Shown: positions 48,901 through 58,294 of the stretch, piece after piece | Numbering within the stretch: the stretch's first letter is position 1 | Layout of the letters: each line of letters begins with the position of its first letter | Origin: Warburgia ugandensis | Taxonomy: Eukaryota; Streptophyta; Magnoliopsida; Canellales; Canellaceae | NCBI GenBank assembly: GCA_035236585.1 | Contig: CP141132.1 | Location: 61,415,880 to 61,479,879, forward strand | Direction: 5' to 3' | DNA length: 64,000 bases | Program-made: the position numbers and the translations under genes | The notes under the pieces: generated by a model | What the model was told of the DNA's origin: nothing | The model's input: the letters and a program-made list of their open reading frames with translations, nothing else | Databases searched by the model: none

Positions 48901-51900
48901 ATAAATAGAAATTTCAAAAAATAAAAATTGATCTAATGGCCCTAATGGCTCTTGCGGGGTCCCCATGAGTTCGATCCCTATCACTCTTACCTTCTAAAGA
49001 AGAAAGGGAGAAAGGCCATACATTGTATATAATAGTATTGAGAAACTGAAGAAATCCAGATCACTGAGAAGGATTCAGTTTTCCTATTAATTGGAAAAAG
49101 GAGAAGACAGCTGGGGTATTTGGTTAGTTGTCACAGTGTTATCATATAATTGCACAATAACCCTGGAAGTTGTTATCACAATCTGTGAATTTTGAACATT
49201 CTCTGAGGTGGATGCTCCATATTTTGAAATTGACTTCGACAATATAGCAGGGAATTTTTCTTCTTTTCTTGGATAGTGATTGTTATAACAGACCCTTGTT
49301 CATTCTGGATATGTCATGGTGAGAGCTCCTGAAGGACTACATACCACACCATGTAGTCAATATCTTCTCTCTGATAGCATGAGCTGACACTGGTGTGGCA
49401 TACGTGATGATGTGAATTTCCTTATGATTTTCCTGAAGGCGCATTACTATAAAGTCTGCGTGATGTCAATTCTTTCTTGCATTATGTTTTCCTGAGGCTG
49501 TCAGAATCAATCTTGAATCAGCCACTTGAATGTGTACCACAGTGTTGTTAGCTAACTAAAGCTGGTCTACTCAGATCTCCTGCTCATAATAACTGTCTAT
49601 GGAGAGTTAATTCTCCCATTGAATATCCTTGTACCCTGTTTGAAAAGTTGGGGGTTCAGGTCTTGTCTTACAACCAAGAGTTGGGGGTTCAGGTCCACCA
49701 CTTAAACTATCCAAAAGGAAAAAGAACACTAGCGTGACATGCTTCTGTTAAACAAGTAGTTCAATTCTTTCATTATCCTCTTGACATCAATTGCTTGTTG
49801 CTGGTAAGATTAATTGAAATGTCAAAAAGACTAAAAATGTAAAGCCATAACTATCATGCTTAATTCAGTTAACTACGACGTCAAGGATATTTCTTCATGA
49901 TTATCAGCAAACTTATAGGAAGCACTCTGGAGTTTCCTCTTGCTGATACCTGTCTGATTCATCACAGCTAGAATTTTGCATGTTAAACTCAAGATAATTG
50001 AGAGTTGAGACCATTGAGTACTCTGGTACAATCCCTGATTTGCCAAAGTTGACAGTGTTTACCTCAGTTGAGTTGTTTCTGCTTCTGGTTTTTCCCTACT
50101 GAGTCAAAAGATCCTTTGACTCATTTGAGTTAATAAAACATTCGCCATGTTAATGATCAAGTGGCCAAGTTGGGCCCCTTTCTGCCTGCCTGATTTATGT
50201 GAATTTAGTTGTTTAACTGTAAGCACTGAATGAGTCAAACCTCGGTTAAAAATGAGGTACAGTGAGGAGCTACTATAAGTCCAATCATTAGAGAGATACC
50301 ATTGACAACCTACAATGTGGACCTAAAACCACACTGCTAAATCTGCAGAGCAAAGTTTCCACTATGTTATGATGACACAAGGAATAGACATGCTGAAAGC
50401 TATCGAGAATTCTAGATGGGTTAAGAATGAGGTACATAGAGGAGCTACTGTAAGTACACGCATTAGAGAGATACCATTGACAACCTACAATGTGAACCTA
50501 AGATCACACTGCTAACTCTGCATAGCAATGTTTCCACTATCTCATGATGACATGAGGAACAAACATACTGAAAGCTATTGAGAATTGTAGATGGCTTTCT
50601 TCATGTTAAGGAACCATATTATGTGAGATCCGGCCTGATCTCCCAATTGCTGAGCCTTTGGGTTTAAAATTTATCTTTAGAGAGAACGAAAAAGAAGATA
50701 TTCACCACTCCATTTATCTAAATTATAAATATCCTGAAGAGATTTTTGATCATCTATTGAATCCATCCTGAATTCTGCAATAGCTGTTTCTAATTATAGC
50801 ATAGTTGAGAGCTTGGAGGCTTTCTTGCCAAAGTAAGAGTTGGCTTCCATTTATCATATTTTTTAATCAATAAATTTCAGGCCTGTAATGCATTTGAGGA
50901 ATAAATGATTTTTCATTATCAATTCCCAAGGAGAAAATGGAAGGACTTACAAGACTTAGATTGTCAAATCTTTTTAGATGTGCATACTATCTCTAAATTA
51001 ACTAGGTGTTTTATCTTGACCTGCTACTGTAAGCTTCACATTTTAGTTGGCAGATTTAAGATTTTTTTTTTGTGGATGCTCTCCATAGATGGATATAATA
51101 TATATGGGAAATATCAAGGTTGATGGAATGAGGGTAATATGAGCAAGAGGAGAGAGGACAAGCCCTTTTCATGCCTCTTAGTTGGACTTGGATAGATTTT
51201 GTTCTTGAAGGGCAGCTTGGTAGTTTCCACTCCTGTACAGGGTTGAGCCTTGGGATTTGATAGCGGACTTGAAAACTAGCTACAGACACATTATGCCCAA
51301 TCACTTTGGAGAATGCATGCATCATCTATCTTAACGCAGCTGCTGGGACAGAGTTAGCTGATGCTTGTTTGTTAGACATCACCATTGCTTCTTCTATGAG
51401 AAAAGAAGTTCACGGTAATAATACTAGATATTTGTTGCCAAGGACCCTTCTTTGAAACTTATAGTATGGGAAATGTCAAATGGAGTTATGTCTTTAATAC
51501 AACCATTGACACTTTTTGTACTGATAAGTTGACGATTTGGAGGAGTCTTCTTTGTGATCCAGAGAAGGAAGTTAATATGATGTGTTTACTTATTGATTTT
51601 TTGGCCAATATGGTTGTGCCATCCTACTGTGAGGGATGTGAAACATTCTACAATATCTACTTTCACAAATTATGATCATGCCACCTAAGATATATTGTCG
51701 AGTGAATTACTCTTGCAAAAAGCAGGAAGTGGACAAAAAGTGACTGTATCGTGTGGGTAAAAGGAATTGACTCAGACGGCTTGCCTGAGGACTCAATAAC
51801 GAGGCCAATTCATGTCAATGCGATGGATTTTATAGGAAAAATTGGTTGTAGGTGACAGAGTTGTTTTGGGTGCTCAAGCATTGTGAGTTTTGTTATGCCA

Positions 51901-54222
51901 GAATTAATAGATCTACAGTGTGGCAACCATTACGTGAACAATTGCTTCAGTTTGAGATGCCATATTTTAATGTAATCAATGAGAAATTATATGTTTTACA
52001 CGTTTGTAAATCCTATGATTGTTCTGGACTCCTACGCTTCGAGGCAGTTTAATAAGAGGAATTGCATTGTTGAAGAATGGTTACTTGGCATTGACCTGCT
52101 CCTCAGAAGGATTAGATGGATGGAGATAAGCCAATTGCGCATCATCTAGCCAGTGTATTGGCATCTTCAAGGCCTTGGGTTTAGCATGCGTTGTTCTCTT
52201 TGCTTATTGGAGTTTAGAATGTGAAAAATTATACCCAAATTTCTTCAAATATCTCTTGAAAATGAATGAGACAAGCCTGTCCTCAAGGGATAGGAACCGT
52301 TAGAGATGCCAGTGCTCTTGAAGCGGAAGCACCTTCTCAGAGCTAGCTGGTAATTTTTTCAGTCTTACTGCTTTAGTTCCACTAAAACAATCATCATATG
52401 AAATATAGAGATCCATACAGATTACATGTCTCCTACATTTAGAACTAACCTTGTTCTCTGTCTCTCTTGACTAATATTATATAATGGCAAGTGCAACCAA
52501 ACTCCTAACCTCTTGGCTGTGGGACAGGCCAGGTGCTCAAACCAAACTCCTCTCTGTGGACAGAGCAATACATGTAATGCACCATCATCTGAAGTCTTTG
52601 AACATGTAAGATGAGCAATATCTTGTCATGGGATGTCCAAATGCGGACCAGAGAGTTGAGTGAGGATTGCCTGCAATTACCTTGTATTCTAGTTTTATTT
52701 TCCATTATCAGTATAAGGAAAGTGTCAGCTTACCTTCTGTTATGAAATATTCTATATACTCCTTGCAACATAAGAATCTATCAGAACATTCCGTAGGATT
52801 GGATCTAATTTGCCAATATTGACATTGATTTCATAAATAAAGGATATTTTGTGGCCCCTAAAATTATTCAGTTCAACAGATGACGTTTTATAATTGGGTG
52901 ATTGCAATGATTTGTGGGATCCAACAGGGAATATACCTTAAAATGTAGAAATTAGTCTGAAGTATTCTGACATCGTAGTAATTTTTTATGCTTCTTAAGT
53001 GTCTCCAATGTCCTTATGTCTTATGTATAGAAACCAGGATTCAATACCCTAGGGGAAATTAATTGATAAGCAACTGCTTTGCTCGACAATCTTGACAATG
53101 GGTTTTGCTGTACACAGGCTGTTGTTATTTGGTTGTTTAAATTCTTTTCTTGCAATGCGTCTTAATTAAATAAAATATTCTTCTCTTTTTAACCACATGT
53201 GCTATAATGGAACTTTAATTTTCCCCATATGTATTCCCCCAGCTGAACATCCTGCTTGTTCTGATGCAGGTTGTCAATGATGATGGGGCTGTATCTTTTG
53301 CCTACTTCTTGTACTACTAAAAATATTTAGAATGCTTCTGGTAGAATTTAAATATAGGTGCTGATAGTAAGCTCCATAGTTTATCTGTTATCCGCTTCAT
53401 AATGTTTGAAAACCCAATTCGTCATATGGCACCTAGTTGTGTAAGATATCATACATATTGATGTGGTGTTAATTTCTTAATGGAAGTTTTCTACTAGCTT
53501 CTCCCATGTGCTATAAATGCAGCTTGTGTTGCTCTGGTGGATGCAGGGATTCCATTGAGACATCTAGCTGGTAAGCTATAATGACGATTTCCATGTTTTT
53601 CAATTACTTCACATAGTTCTTAACTATTTCTTGCCAACTGTACAGTTGCAATCTGCTGTGGTCTGACAGATAGTGGGACTGTGATTCTAGATCCCACCAA
53701 GCTAGAAGAACAGGTTATTCTCTTATCCAATTGTAATCATGCCATGTTTTTGCTAACCGAATTTATGTCTCTTTGCTGTAAATATAATTATCTATGGGTA
53801 TTTTATCAGTAAATGACCATTCACTATGGAAATGAGCTGTTTGTGAACTCGTCACCGCCATGGAAATCAGCTGTTTTGGTGGTTCAACTGCAGAAAATGA
53901 AAACCCAGACTACTGTTTGTACCAGCTTTTTATAAATTATGTATTCCCTTCCAATATGGCAGTTGGATGAATTTTAGTTTCAAACCACATGCCATAACTT
54001 ATATATTTTCAATGATAGAGATGCTACTACCCAACAACTTTTGTCCTGATCAGCATACTCTTCTTATTTCGCAGAAAATGCAAGCATTTGCTTACTTGGT
54101 CTTCCCCAATTCAGCTAGCTCTGTCCTACCAGGAGGACCATTGCAGGTGGATGGAGAACCAATGGAACATGGGATCATCACCTCTGTAACACATGGTTTG
54201 GTGCCAGGTAATGTATAAATCC

Positions 54223-54278
<56 letters not shown>

Positions 54279-55793
54279 CATTAGTACAATGATATTTTAC
54301 TGTCTAGGTCTCACTTCTATTAAATGACGTTAGGTGTGGTTTTGGATAACATGCAAATTGACTCCATTCGTTTCTGCTTATGCCATTATGATTATTTGGA
54401 ATGATATTATATCTTGAATTCTTTACATGAAAGACTGAAAGACATAATTGTTTTTTATCACGATATTATCACAATAACTTTCAATTTTTCCCCTTGGTAC
54501 ATAATGACGTACACAATTTTAATGTCTCAATAGCTTTTATTTATGGGAAAATTTCATATTCAGGCATTTTGCCAAAGTTTTTAGCAGTTTCTGTATTGTG
54601 GGTAAAGATTTTTCACGTCCAGGCAGCTGATTGACTGGATGAAATTCGGGTTGGAATTGCCCCTATGACTCAAAAAGGAAAAATGTGACTGTTTCAACTG
54701 CGCACCCACCTCTCTTCAACAGCATTCCATCAATCATTTCACTATAATATGGAATTTACCCATTATTTATTTATTCCAGTGTGTCTGTGCTTGGTAGGGT
54801 TTACCACTAAGTCAAGTTGGATAAGCGCCTTGTGTCACAAAGAAGGGTGGTCAGTTTAAGTCCACTCACAATTGAATATCTGTATAGCATATAGAAACTC
54901 ACATATGGTTTTGGAAATTAAACTATTAGTCATATCACAGTTTTGTTCTTCAGAATAATTTCATGACATTATCCTACTAATAAACATAAAGATTTGAAAT
55001 ATCTCATTGAATACTGAAACTGACATATGTACTACAATATTTATCTGTGTTTCTAGGTTAAACATGTTGGTAAGCCATGGTAAAGGGTGGCTGGGCCAAA
55101 AGTGCTGGAATGACATTATGTGCAATCATCATCAAGACCTTATCCCAATTAGGGGTCGGCCACATAAATCTTGTTCATCTATTCCCTTTTATTAAGTACC
55201 GTGGCTTCATTTTGGTCCCAAAGTTTTTAAATCTTTTCTCACCACTGCTATCCACGTTCTTTTAGGCCTTCCCCTTGCTATTTTAGAAACTTCTACTTGC
55301 ATTGCCTCACTCCTAACTGGGTGAAAAGGAAAATTATCTTAGAAGCCCATAAATTGATTTGACAATTAGGATCTTACTAAGTTGTATTTCTGCTAGGCAA
55401 TGGTTTTCATGTCTAGTGGTTGAAGTAATTTTCTAAGCAACAGGGGTTTCTTTTCTTCTTCGTCTTCTTCTAAGCAACAGGGTTTTCTTTCTTTCTTTCT
55501 TTCTTCTTCTTCTTCTTCTTCTTCTTCTTCTTCTTCTTCTTCTTCTTCTTCTTCTTCTAGCATGCCATTCATTTCTGTTTCTGGGAAGGAAAGCGAGGAA
55601 AACACCAAGCACCATGAGACATCATGGCCACACTTGCTAACTTTGCTGATTTGCATTGTCTATTTTTTTGTTAGCAGTGGATGACTATCTTCATTGTGTG
55701 GAGCGGGGTTATTCTGTAAGTGCAAAGATCTCTGATTTTCTTAGGAGAAGCTTGCAATCACAAGTTCCACATGATCCTTCAAAAGCCACATAA
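39881..55793 (+). CDS. RRP46: Exosome complex subunit RRP46 (RNase PH-like), eight exons
   Basis: Joined exons 39881-39986, 47176-47289, 48255-48355, 53270-53290, 53498-53570, 53646-53713, 54075-54207 and 55678-55793 give 732 bp, 243 codons plus stop, the usual length for plant RRP46. All junctions are GT-AG and all phases agree. Recognisable blocks are Asp-Gly-Arg-Thr-Pro-Asn-Gln-Leu-Arg at residues 7-15, Arg-Ala-His-Gly-Ser-Ala-Arg-Trp at 26-33, Ala-Val-Tyr-Gly-Pro-Lys, Pro-Asn-Thr-Thr-Thr-Ser-Val, Val-Asp-Ala-Gly-Ile-Pro and Ser-Val-Thr-His-Gly. RRP46 is one of six RNase PH-type subunits of the exosome ring, which threads RNA for 3'-5' processing and decay in nucleus and cytoplasm; it is generally thought structural. 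The start is the first in-frame ATG and matches the family N-terminus. No stop or frameshift: probably functional. Confidence 0.95.
41590..42780 (+). pseudogene. copia RT and RNase H, broken
   Basis: RT motifs: Ser-Leu-Lys-Pro-Ser-Ser-Arg-Ala-Trp-Phe near 41602, the catalytic Tyr-Leu-Asp-Asp at 41737-41748, and Asp-Leu-Gly-Ser-Leu-Arg-Tyr-Phe-Leu-Gly-Met near 41825. RNase H motifs: Asp-Thr-Asp-Trp-Ala-Gly-Ser near 42295, Ser-Ser-Ala-Glu-Ala-Glu-Phe near 42408 and Asp-Arg-His-Phe-Ile-Lys-Glu-Lys near 42592. The C-terminus ends with an Ala-Asp-Ile-Phe-Thr-Lys block near 42667. A frameshift near 41795, stops near 42092 and 42428 and a small insertion near 42110-42180 inactivate it. Confidence 0.88.
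42762..42985 (+). repeat. 3' LTR of the copia remnant (right end uncertain)
   Basis: Begins TGTTGGAATATGTCC, directly after the polypurine tract. AT-rich, with a CCTAGGGTTGTGCC block. A clear CA end could not be placed. Confidence 0.55.
43079..43250 (-). mobile_element. Au-type SINE with 19-bp target duplication
   Basis: The reverse complement has the Au SINE layout: a tRNA-related head (GCCTTGGCACAACAGTAAAAG, with TTCAAGG in the B-box region), the TGCAAGGTAAGGCTG segment, CTTGTGGTCCGCCCC, and an end in GTGCACCAGGGCTGCCC. The flanks TAAGAAGTGGTCTTGTTTA at 43060-43078 and 43251-43269 are identical. SINEs of this kind move using LINE enzymes. Confidence 0.9.
44511..44660 (+). mobile_element. 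Au-type SINE, 5'-worn copy
   Basis: Carries the B-box-like GGTCACGGGTTTGAGGC, then GCCTCTTGCAAAATGCAAGG, CTTGTGGTCTGCCCC and the GTGCACTGCACTGCCC end. The first part of the tRNA-like head is missing or altered, and no clear target duplication was found. Confidence 0.85.
45331..45507 (+). mobile_element. Au-type SINE, complete copy
   Basis: Starts with an AAAAGGGGAGCCTTGGCAGT head, then a B-box-like GATTCGAGGCC, GCCTCTTGCAAAAATGCAAGG, and an end GCACTGGGTTGCACTTTT. Flanked by AGAGTTTTCTTCC (45318-45330) and AGAGTGTTCTTCC (45508-45520), a 13-bp duplication with one mismatch. Confidence 0.88.
47176..47289 (+). CDS. RRP46: RRP46 exon 2
   Basis: Completes Gly36, then Asp-Thr-Ile-Val-Leu-Ala-Ala-Val-Tyr-Gly-Pro-Lys to Lys-Thr-Gly-Gln-Ile. 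Acceptor GATGTAG|GAGAT, donor ATTG|GTTAGT. Confidence 0.95.
47290..48254 (+). other. RRP46 intron 2 (965 bp, phase 1)
   Basis: Unremarkable T-rich intron with a short C run (47557-47565). No transposon recognised. Confidence 0.85.
48255..48355 (+). CDS. RRP46: RRP46 exon 3
   Basis: Encodes Gly-Lys-Val-Glu-Lys-Glu-Tyr-Glu-Ala-Ile-Leu-Arg-Arg-Thr to Thr-Ser-Val-Ile-Leu-Gln. Acceptor TTATTAG|GC, donor CAG|GTAAGG. Confidence 0.95.
48356..53269 (+). other. RRP46 intron 3 (4,914 bp, phase 0)
   Basis: Holds the 175-bp tandem duplication 50244-50593. No transposon family was recognised in the rest. Open frames such as 48754-48984 (-), 51056-51325 (-) and 51466-51675 (+) show no family likeness. Confidence 0.8.
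50244..50593. repeat. Tandem duplication, 175-bp unit, two copies
   Basis: 50244-50418 and 50419-50593 align at a constant offset of 175: the GAGAGATACCATTGACAACC block is at 50291 and 50466, and GAATTCTAGATGG / GAATTGTAGATGG closes each unit. The copies have diverged moderately. Confidence 0.9.
53270..53290 (+). CDS. RRP46: RRP46 exon 4, 21-nt microexon
   Basis: Exactly seven codons: Val-Val-Asn-Asp-Asp-Gly-Ala. Acceptor CTGATGCAG, donor GCT|GTATCT. The peptide fills the family position between Val-Ile-Leu-Gln and Leu-Leu-Pro-Cys-Ala, so the exon is needed. Confidence 0.92.
53498..53570 (+). CDS. RRP46: RRP46 exon 5
   Basis: Leu-Leu-Pro-Cys-Ala-Ile-Asn-Ala-Ala-Cys to Arg-His-Leu-Ala plus one base. 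Acceptor TTCTACTAG, donor GCTG|GTAAGC. Confidence 0.94.
53646..53713 (+). CDS. RRP46: RRP46 exon 6
   Basis: Val-Ala-Ile-Cys-Cys-Gly-Leu to Leu-Asp-Pro-Thr-Lys-Leu-Glu-Glu-Gln. The 75-bp intron before it is close to the minimum for plants. Donor CAG|GTTATT. Confidence 0.94.
54075..54207 (+). CDS. RRP46: RRP46 exon 7
   Basis: Lys-Met-Gln-Ala-Phe-Ala-Tyr-Leu-Val-Phe-Pro-Asn to Ser-Val-Thr-His-Gly-Leu-Val-Pro plus one base. Acceptor ATTTCGCAG, donor CCAG|GTAATG. Confidence 0.94.
54226..54274. repeat. (CT)n microsatellite
   Basis: 49 bp of pure CT, 19 bp downstream of the exon 7 donor. Confidence 0.95.
55120..55335 (-). mobile_element. RTE 3'-end fragment in intron 7
   Basis: The reverse complement reads like the RTE tail at 38960-39160: Val-Arg-Arg-Ser-Glu-Ala-Met, Arg-Gly-Arg-Pro-Lys-Arg-Thr-Trp, Val-Arg-Lys-Asp-Leu-Lys-Thr-Leu-Gly, Lys-Ile-Tyr-Val-Ala-Asp-Pro, then CCCCTAATTGGGATAAGG and a GATGATGATTG tail. 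It is truncated at its 5' side near 55335. Confidence 0.85.
55483..55557. repeat. (TTTC)n(TTC)n compound microsatellite
   Basis: A TTTC run passes into about 19 TTC units. A shorter TTC-rich tract lies just upstream (55449-55471), separated by a repeated CTAAGCAACAGGG-like block. It ends 120 bp before the exon 8 acceptor. Confidence 0.93.
55678..55793 (+). CDS. RRP46: RRP46 exon 8 (last coding exon)
   Basis: Completes Val, then Asp-Asp-Tyr-Leu-His-Cys-Val-Glu-Arg-Gly to Lys-Ala-Thr and TAA at 55791-55793. The acceptor was chosen at TTAGCAG|TGG. Using TTAG three bases earlier would add one Ala, keep the frame and fit the family alignment less well. Confidence 0.93.
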
Positions 55794-56539
55794 ATATATT
55801 ACTCTTTTTAGTGCCAACAAGAAAAGATTTCTGCATTACCCAACTACACCATGGTTGCGATAAGTATCAGGTGCATCTTAGACATGGTTGTCGCTTGAAG
55901 GTTCGTGCTGAGATTCCATGTAAACCCCAACTTGAGAAGCATTTAAGAGCATATCCTTGAATATGTATCTTTTTTTATTATAAATTATATATAATCCTCA
56001 TAATCACATAACTATTTGGCTTTTTACTTTGTATCATATCATGAAACTGAAATTCTGTTATCTTATTTGTTCGATATTTCTTCAAGTCTTAGTGTTTATG
56101 AGGGACTGATATTCAAGAGGAAAGGTGGTTATAATGTTCTGGCGGGCTTGTTATTTCCTTGATGGTTTTTGGATCTTATGGTTGGTGAGCTAGGTTTTGT
56201 AGGAACCCTAGATCCTTGTAGATGATCTTGCATTGTGGATTATTGGGACTTTCTAAAGTTTCATGAATATTGGATTTTGCTCAATGTATACTTTTATGGA
56301 TTTTGATTCTTGTCCATTATATAATTTCGCACATTTCATATGGCTAAGCATCCAAACGTTTAAATCACCGAGGATCAATAATATGATATTTCCGACCCCT
56401 CCTGGGAACTTCACCGCTCCTTAGCACCAAACTTTATTAGCATTTTCAAAAGGAATAATGTTGGTGCAAAATATAGAAGCATGTGCATATATTTACTTGG
56501 AAAGTGATTGAAACCATTTATCCACATTGACCTAAGGTT

Positions 56540-56593
56540 GGATCTCGGGCAATAGTTCTCTGTTATTGGATCTCGGGCAATAGTTCTCTGTTA
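56540..56593. repeat. Tandem duplication of 27 bp
   Basis: GGATCTCGGGCAATAGTTCT plus seven more bases, repeated head to tail without a visible change. Confidence 0.9.
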
Positions 56594-57009
56594 TCTTAAT
56601 GATCTAAACCTTTGGCTCGTGGAGGCTTTGTTAGTAAGTGAACAGTGCTTTTCCTTTATTTTCAAACCGTCTATTTTGACGGACTACAGATTGATGGCTG
56701 ATGGGGTTAATTTGTGGCATAGTAAGTTTATATCGCACAAATCCCCTTCTTTTTGGCCCGAAGTCTGACCGATGAACTCCAGAGAGCTGCTAGCTTCAAT
56801 TCTTTACTTAGTCTTAATGGGGGATGTTCAAGTTCAGACAAACAGAGATAATATAAAGAAGCTCCAGTGGCGCCTACCCCTTATCCAAGCTCATTCTTTT
56901 TGTTGTAACATTTTACTGCTAGAGCCTTGTGGTACAAGACGTCAACCTCCTTGCCTCTCGAAAGGTCATTTTCTCTTGCAGGGTTTATTAACTATGTATG
57001 TTTGGCATT

Positions 57010-57135
57010 TCTGGTGGCATATCTCCTGCGATATCTTCTGTGATATCTGAGATGTGTCATATGTTCTGTGATATTTGTGTGATATTTGGAATATGTGGCA
57101 TTTGTTTTGTGATATCTCTAGTGATATCTGAAATA
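57010..57135. repeat. Imperfect short repeats built on TGTGATAT
   Basis: TGYGATATYT-like units recur at about 57029, 57039, 57067, 57078, 57107 and 57119 with variable spacers, six times in about 100 bp. A degenerate minisatellite is the simplest reading. Confidence 0.6.
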
Positions 57136-57880
57136 TGTATATGAATTGCATGTCAAAGTCCCTGCCAATGGACTTTACATGTCTCACCGAAATACTCAGA
57201 TGACACATTCTTGCTCTTCAAAGGAAATGTAGGAGAATGTTTTAATACAAAGGCCACTGTTAGATTTTGTGAAGATGTAACTAGGCAAAGAATTAACACG
57301 CGAAAATTCTCATTGATGGGTGTTAAAGTTAAAAATGATTTCTTACATCAATGTACATTGGTTCTTGAATGTTCAATTTTGATATGAAAAAGCATGATAC
57401 ATCAGAAGCCTTATAACCATCAAAAGATGAATAAGTCTTATGCATCTCTCATCTATACCTTTGAAATAGTGGGTCCCACTTGTGTATAACATGTGTTATC
57501 TTCTGATCCTGGTTTAGGTGGGTTGTGGTCCACAAGTATCACATAGATACTAAAATTTTAAGCCATCCATTTGACATCTTAGAGCATGGTGAATATAAGT
57601 TCATCCTTTGTGTGAATGATTTGGGTCACCGGATACGATAGTCTCACATGTAGGTGCATATTTATTTGATTTTACAAGCATTCAAACTATAAAAAAGCTC
57701 TCTTTCTTAGTTGATGTTTTTAATTTCATTTACTTAATGGACTGAGAAATCTTAATTTGGAGAGGGTGAGTTGAAAATATATTAGCATAGGCCACTCTTT
57801 GTGGTTATCCCACCGATCTAATCAAATGTAAAGACAAAACCAATATTCAAAGAAAACATCATTTTGAATGGTGAACTCAG

Positions 57881-57882
<2 letters not shown>

Positions 57883-57922
<40 letters not shown>
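57883..57922. repeat. (GA)n microsatellite
   Basis: Twenty uninterrupted AG units. Confidence 0.95.
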
Positions 57923-57927
<5 letters not shown>

Positions 57928-58221
57928 TCCAAGAAAGAAACGAACAAACATTCCATTTAAATGTTTGATTCAAACAGGTACTCAATTTCGTAATAAGAAC
58001 AAAGATAGCATTTTCCAAAAAGGATGATGCAATAATTCTAATCTTCCATTGCATTTGTACAAACTAAATGAATGATCTAAAGCTATGCATTTGTAATCTT
58101 CCATTTCATTTGTACAAACATAGGGTCCAATGAATACAATAATTCTAGGGAGTGCAACATCGATTTGCATTTGTAATCTTTCACGTTGATTTGTTCATTT
58201 TGTGCCTTTTGATTTGTAGAA

Positions 58222-58294
58222 TGACCCTTGTGGTCTGCCCCATCCCCAGAACTTGCATACACTAGAGTTTCATGCACCAAGGCTGCCCTCTTTT
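58222..58294 (+). mobile_element. Au-type SINE, 3' fragment
   Basis: Only the tail is present: GACCCTTGTGGTCTGCCCC, then a CATACACTAGAGTTTCATGC-like block and the GGCTGCCCTC end. The tRNA-related head is missing. Confidence 0.8.

Larger units (their letters stand above)
54208..55677 (+). other. RRP46 intron 7 (1,470 bp, phase 1)
   Basis: Contains (CT)n at 54226-54274, an RTE 3' fragment at 55120-55335 and a TTC-rich run at 55483-55557. Ends in TTAGCAG, a tandem acceptor. Confidence 0.85.
55794..58221 (+). other. RRP46 3' UTR and downstream flank
   Basis: The 3' UTR probably ends within a few hundred bp; T-rich and AATA-rich signals near 55965-56000 and TTTGTATCATATC near 56030 are possible poly(A) sites. 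Beyond that no gene was recognised. It contains a 27-bp tandem duplication (56540-56593), a GATAT-rich stretch (57010-57135) and (GA)n (57883-57922). Confidence 0.45.
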
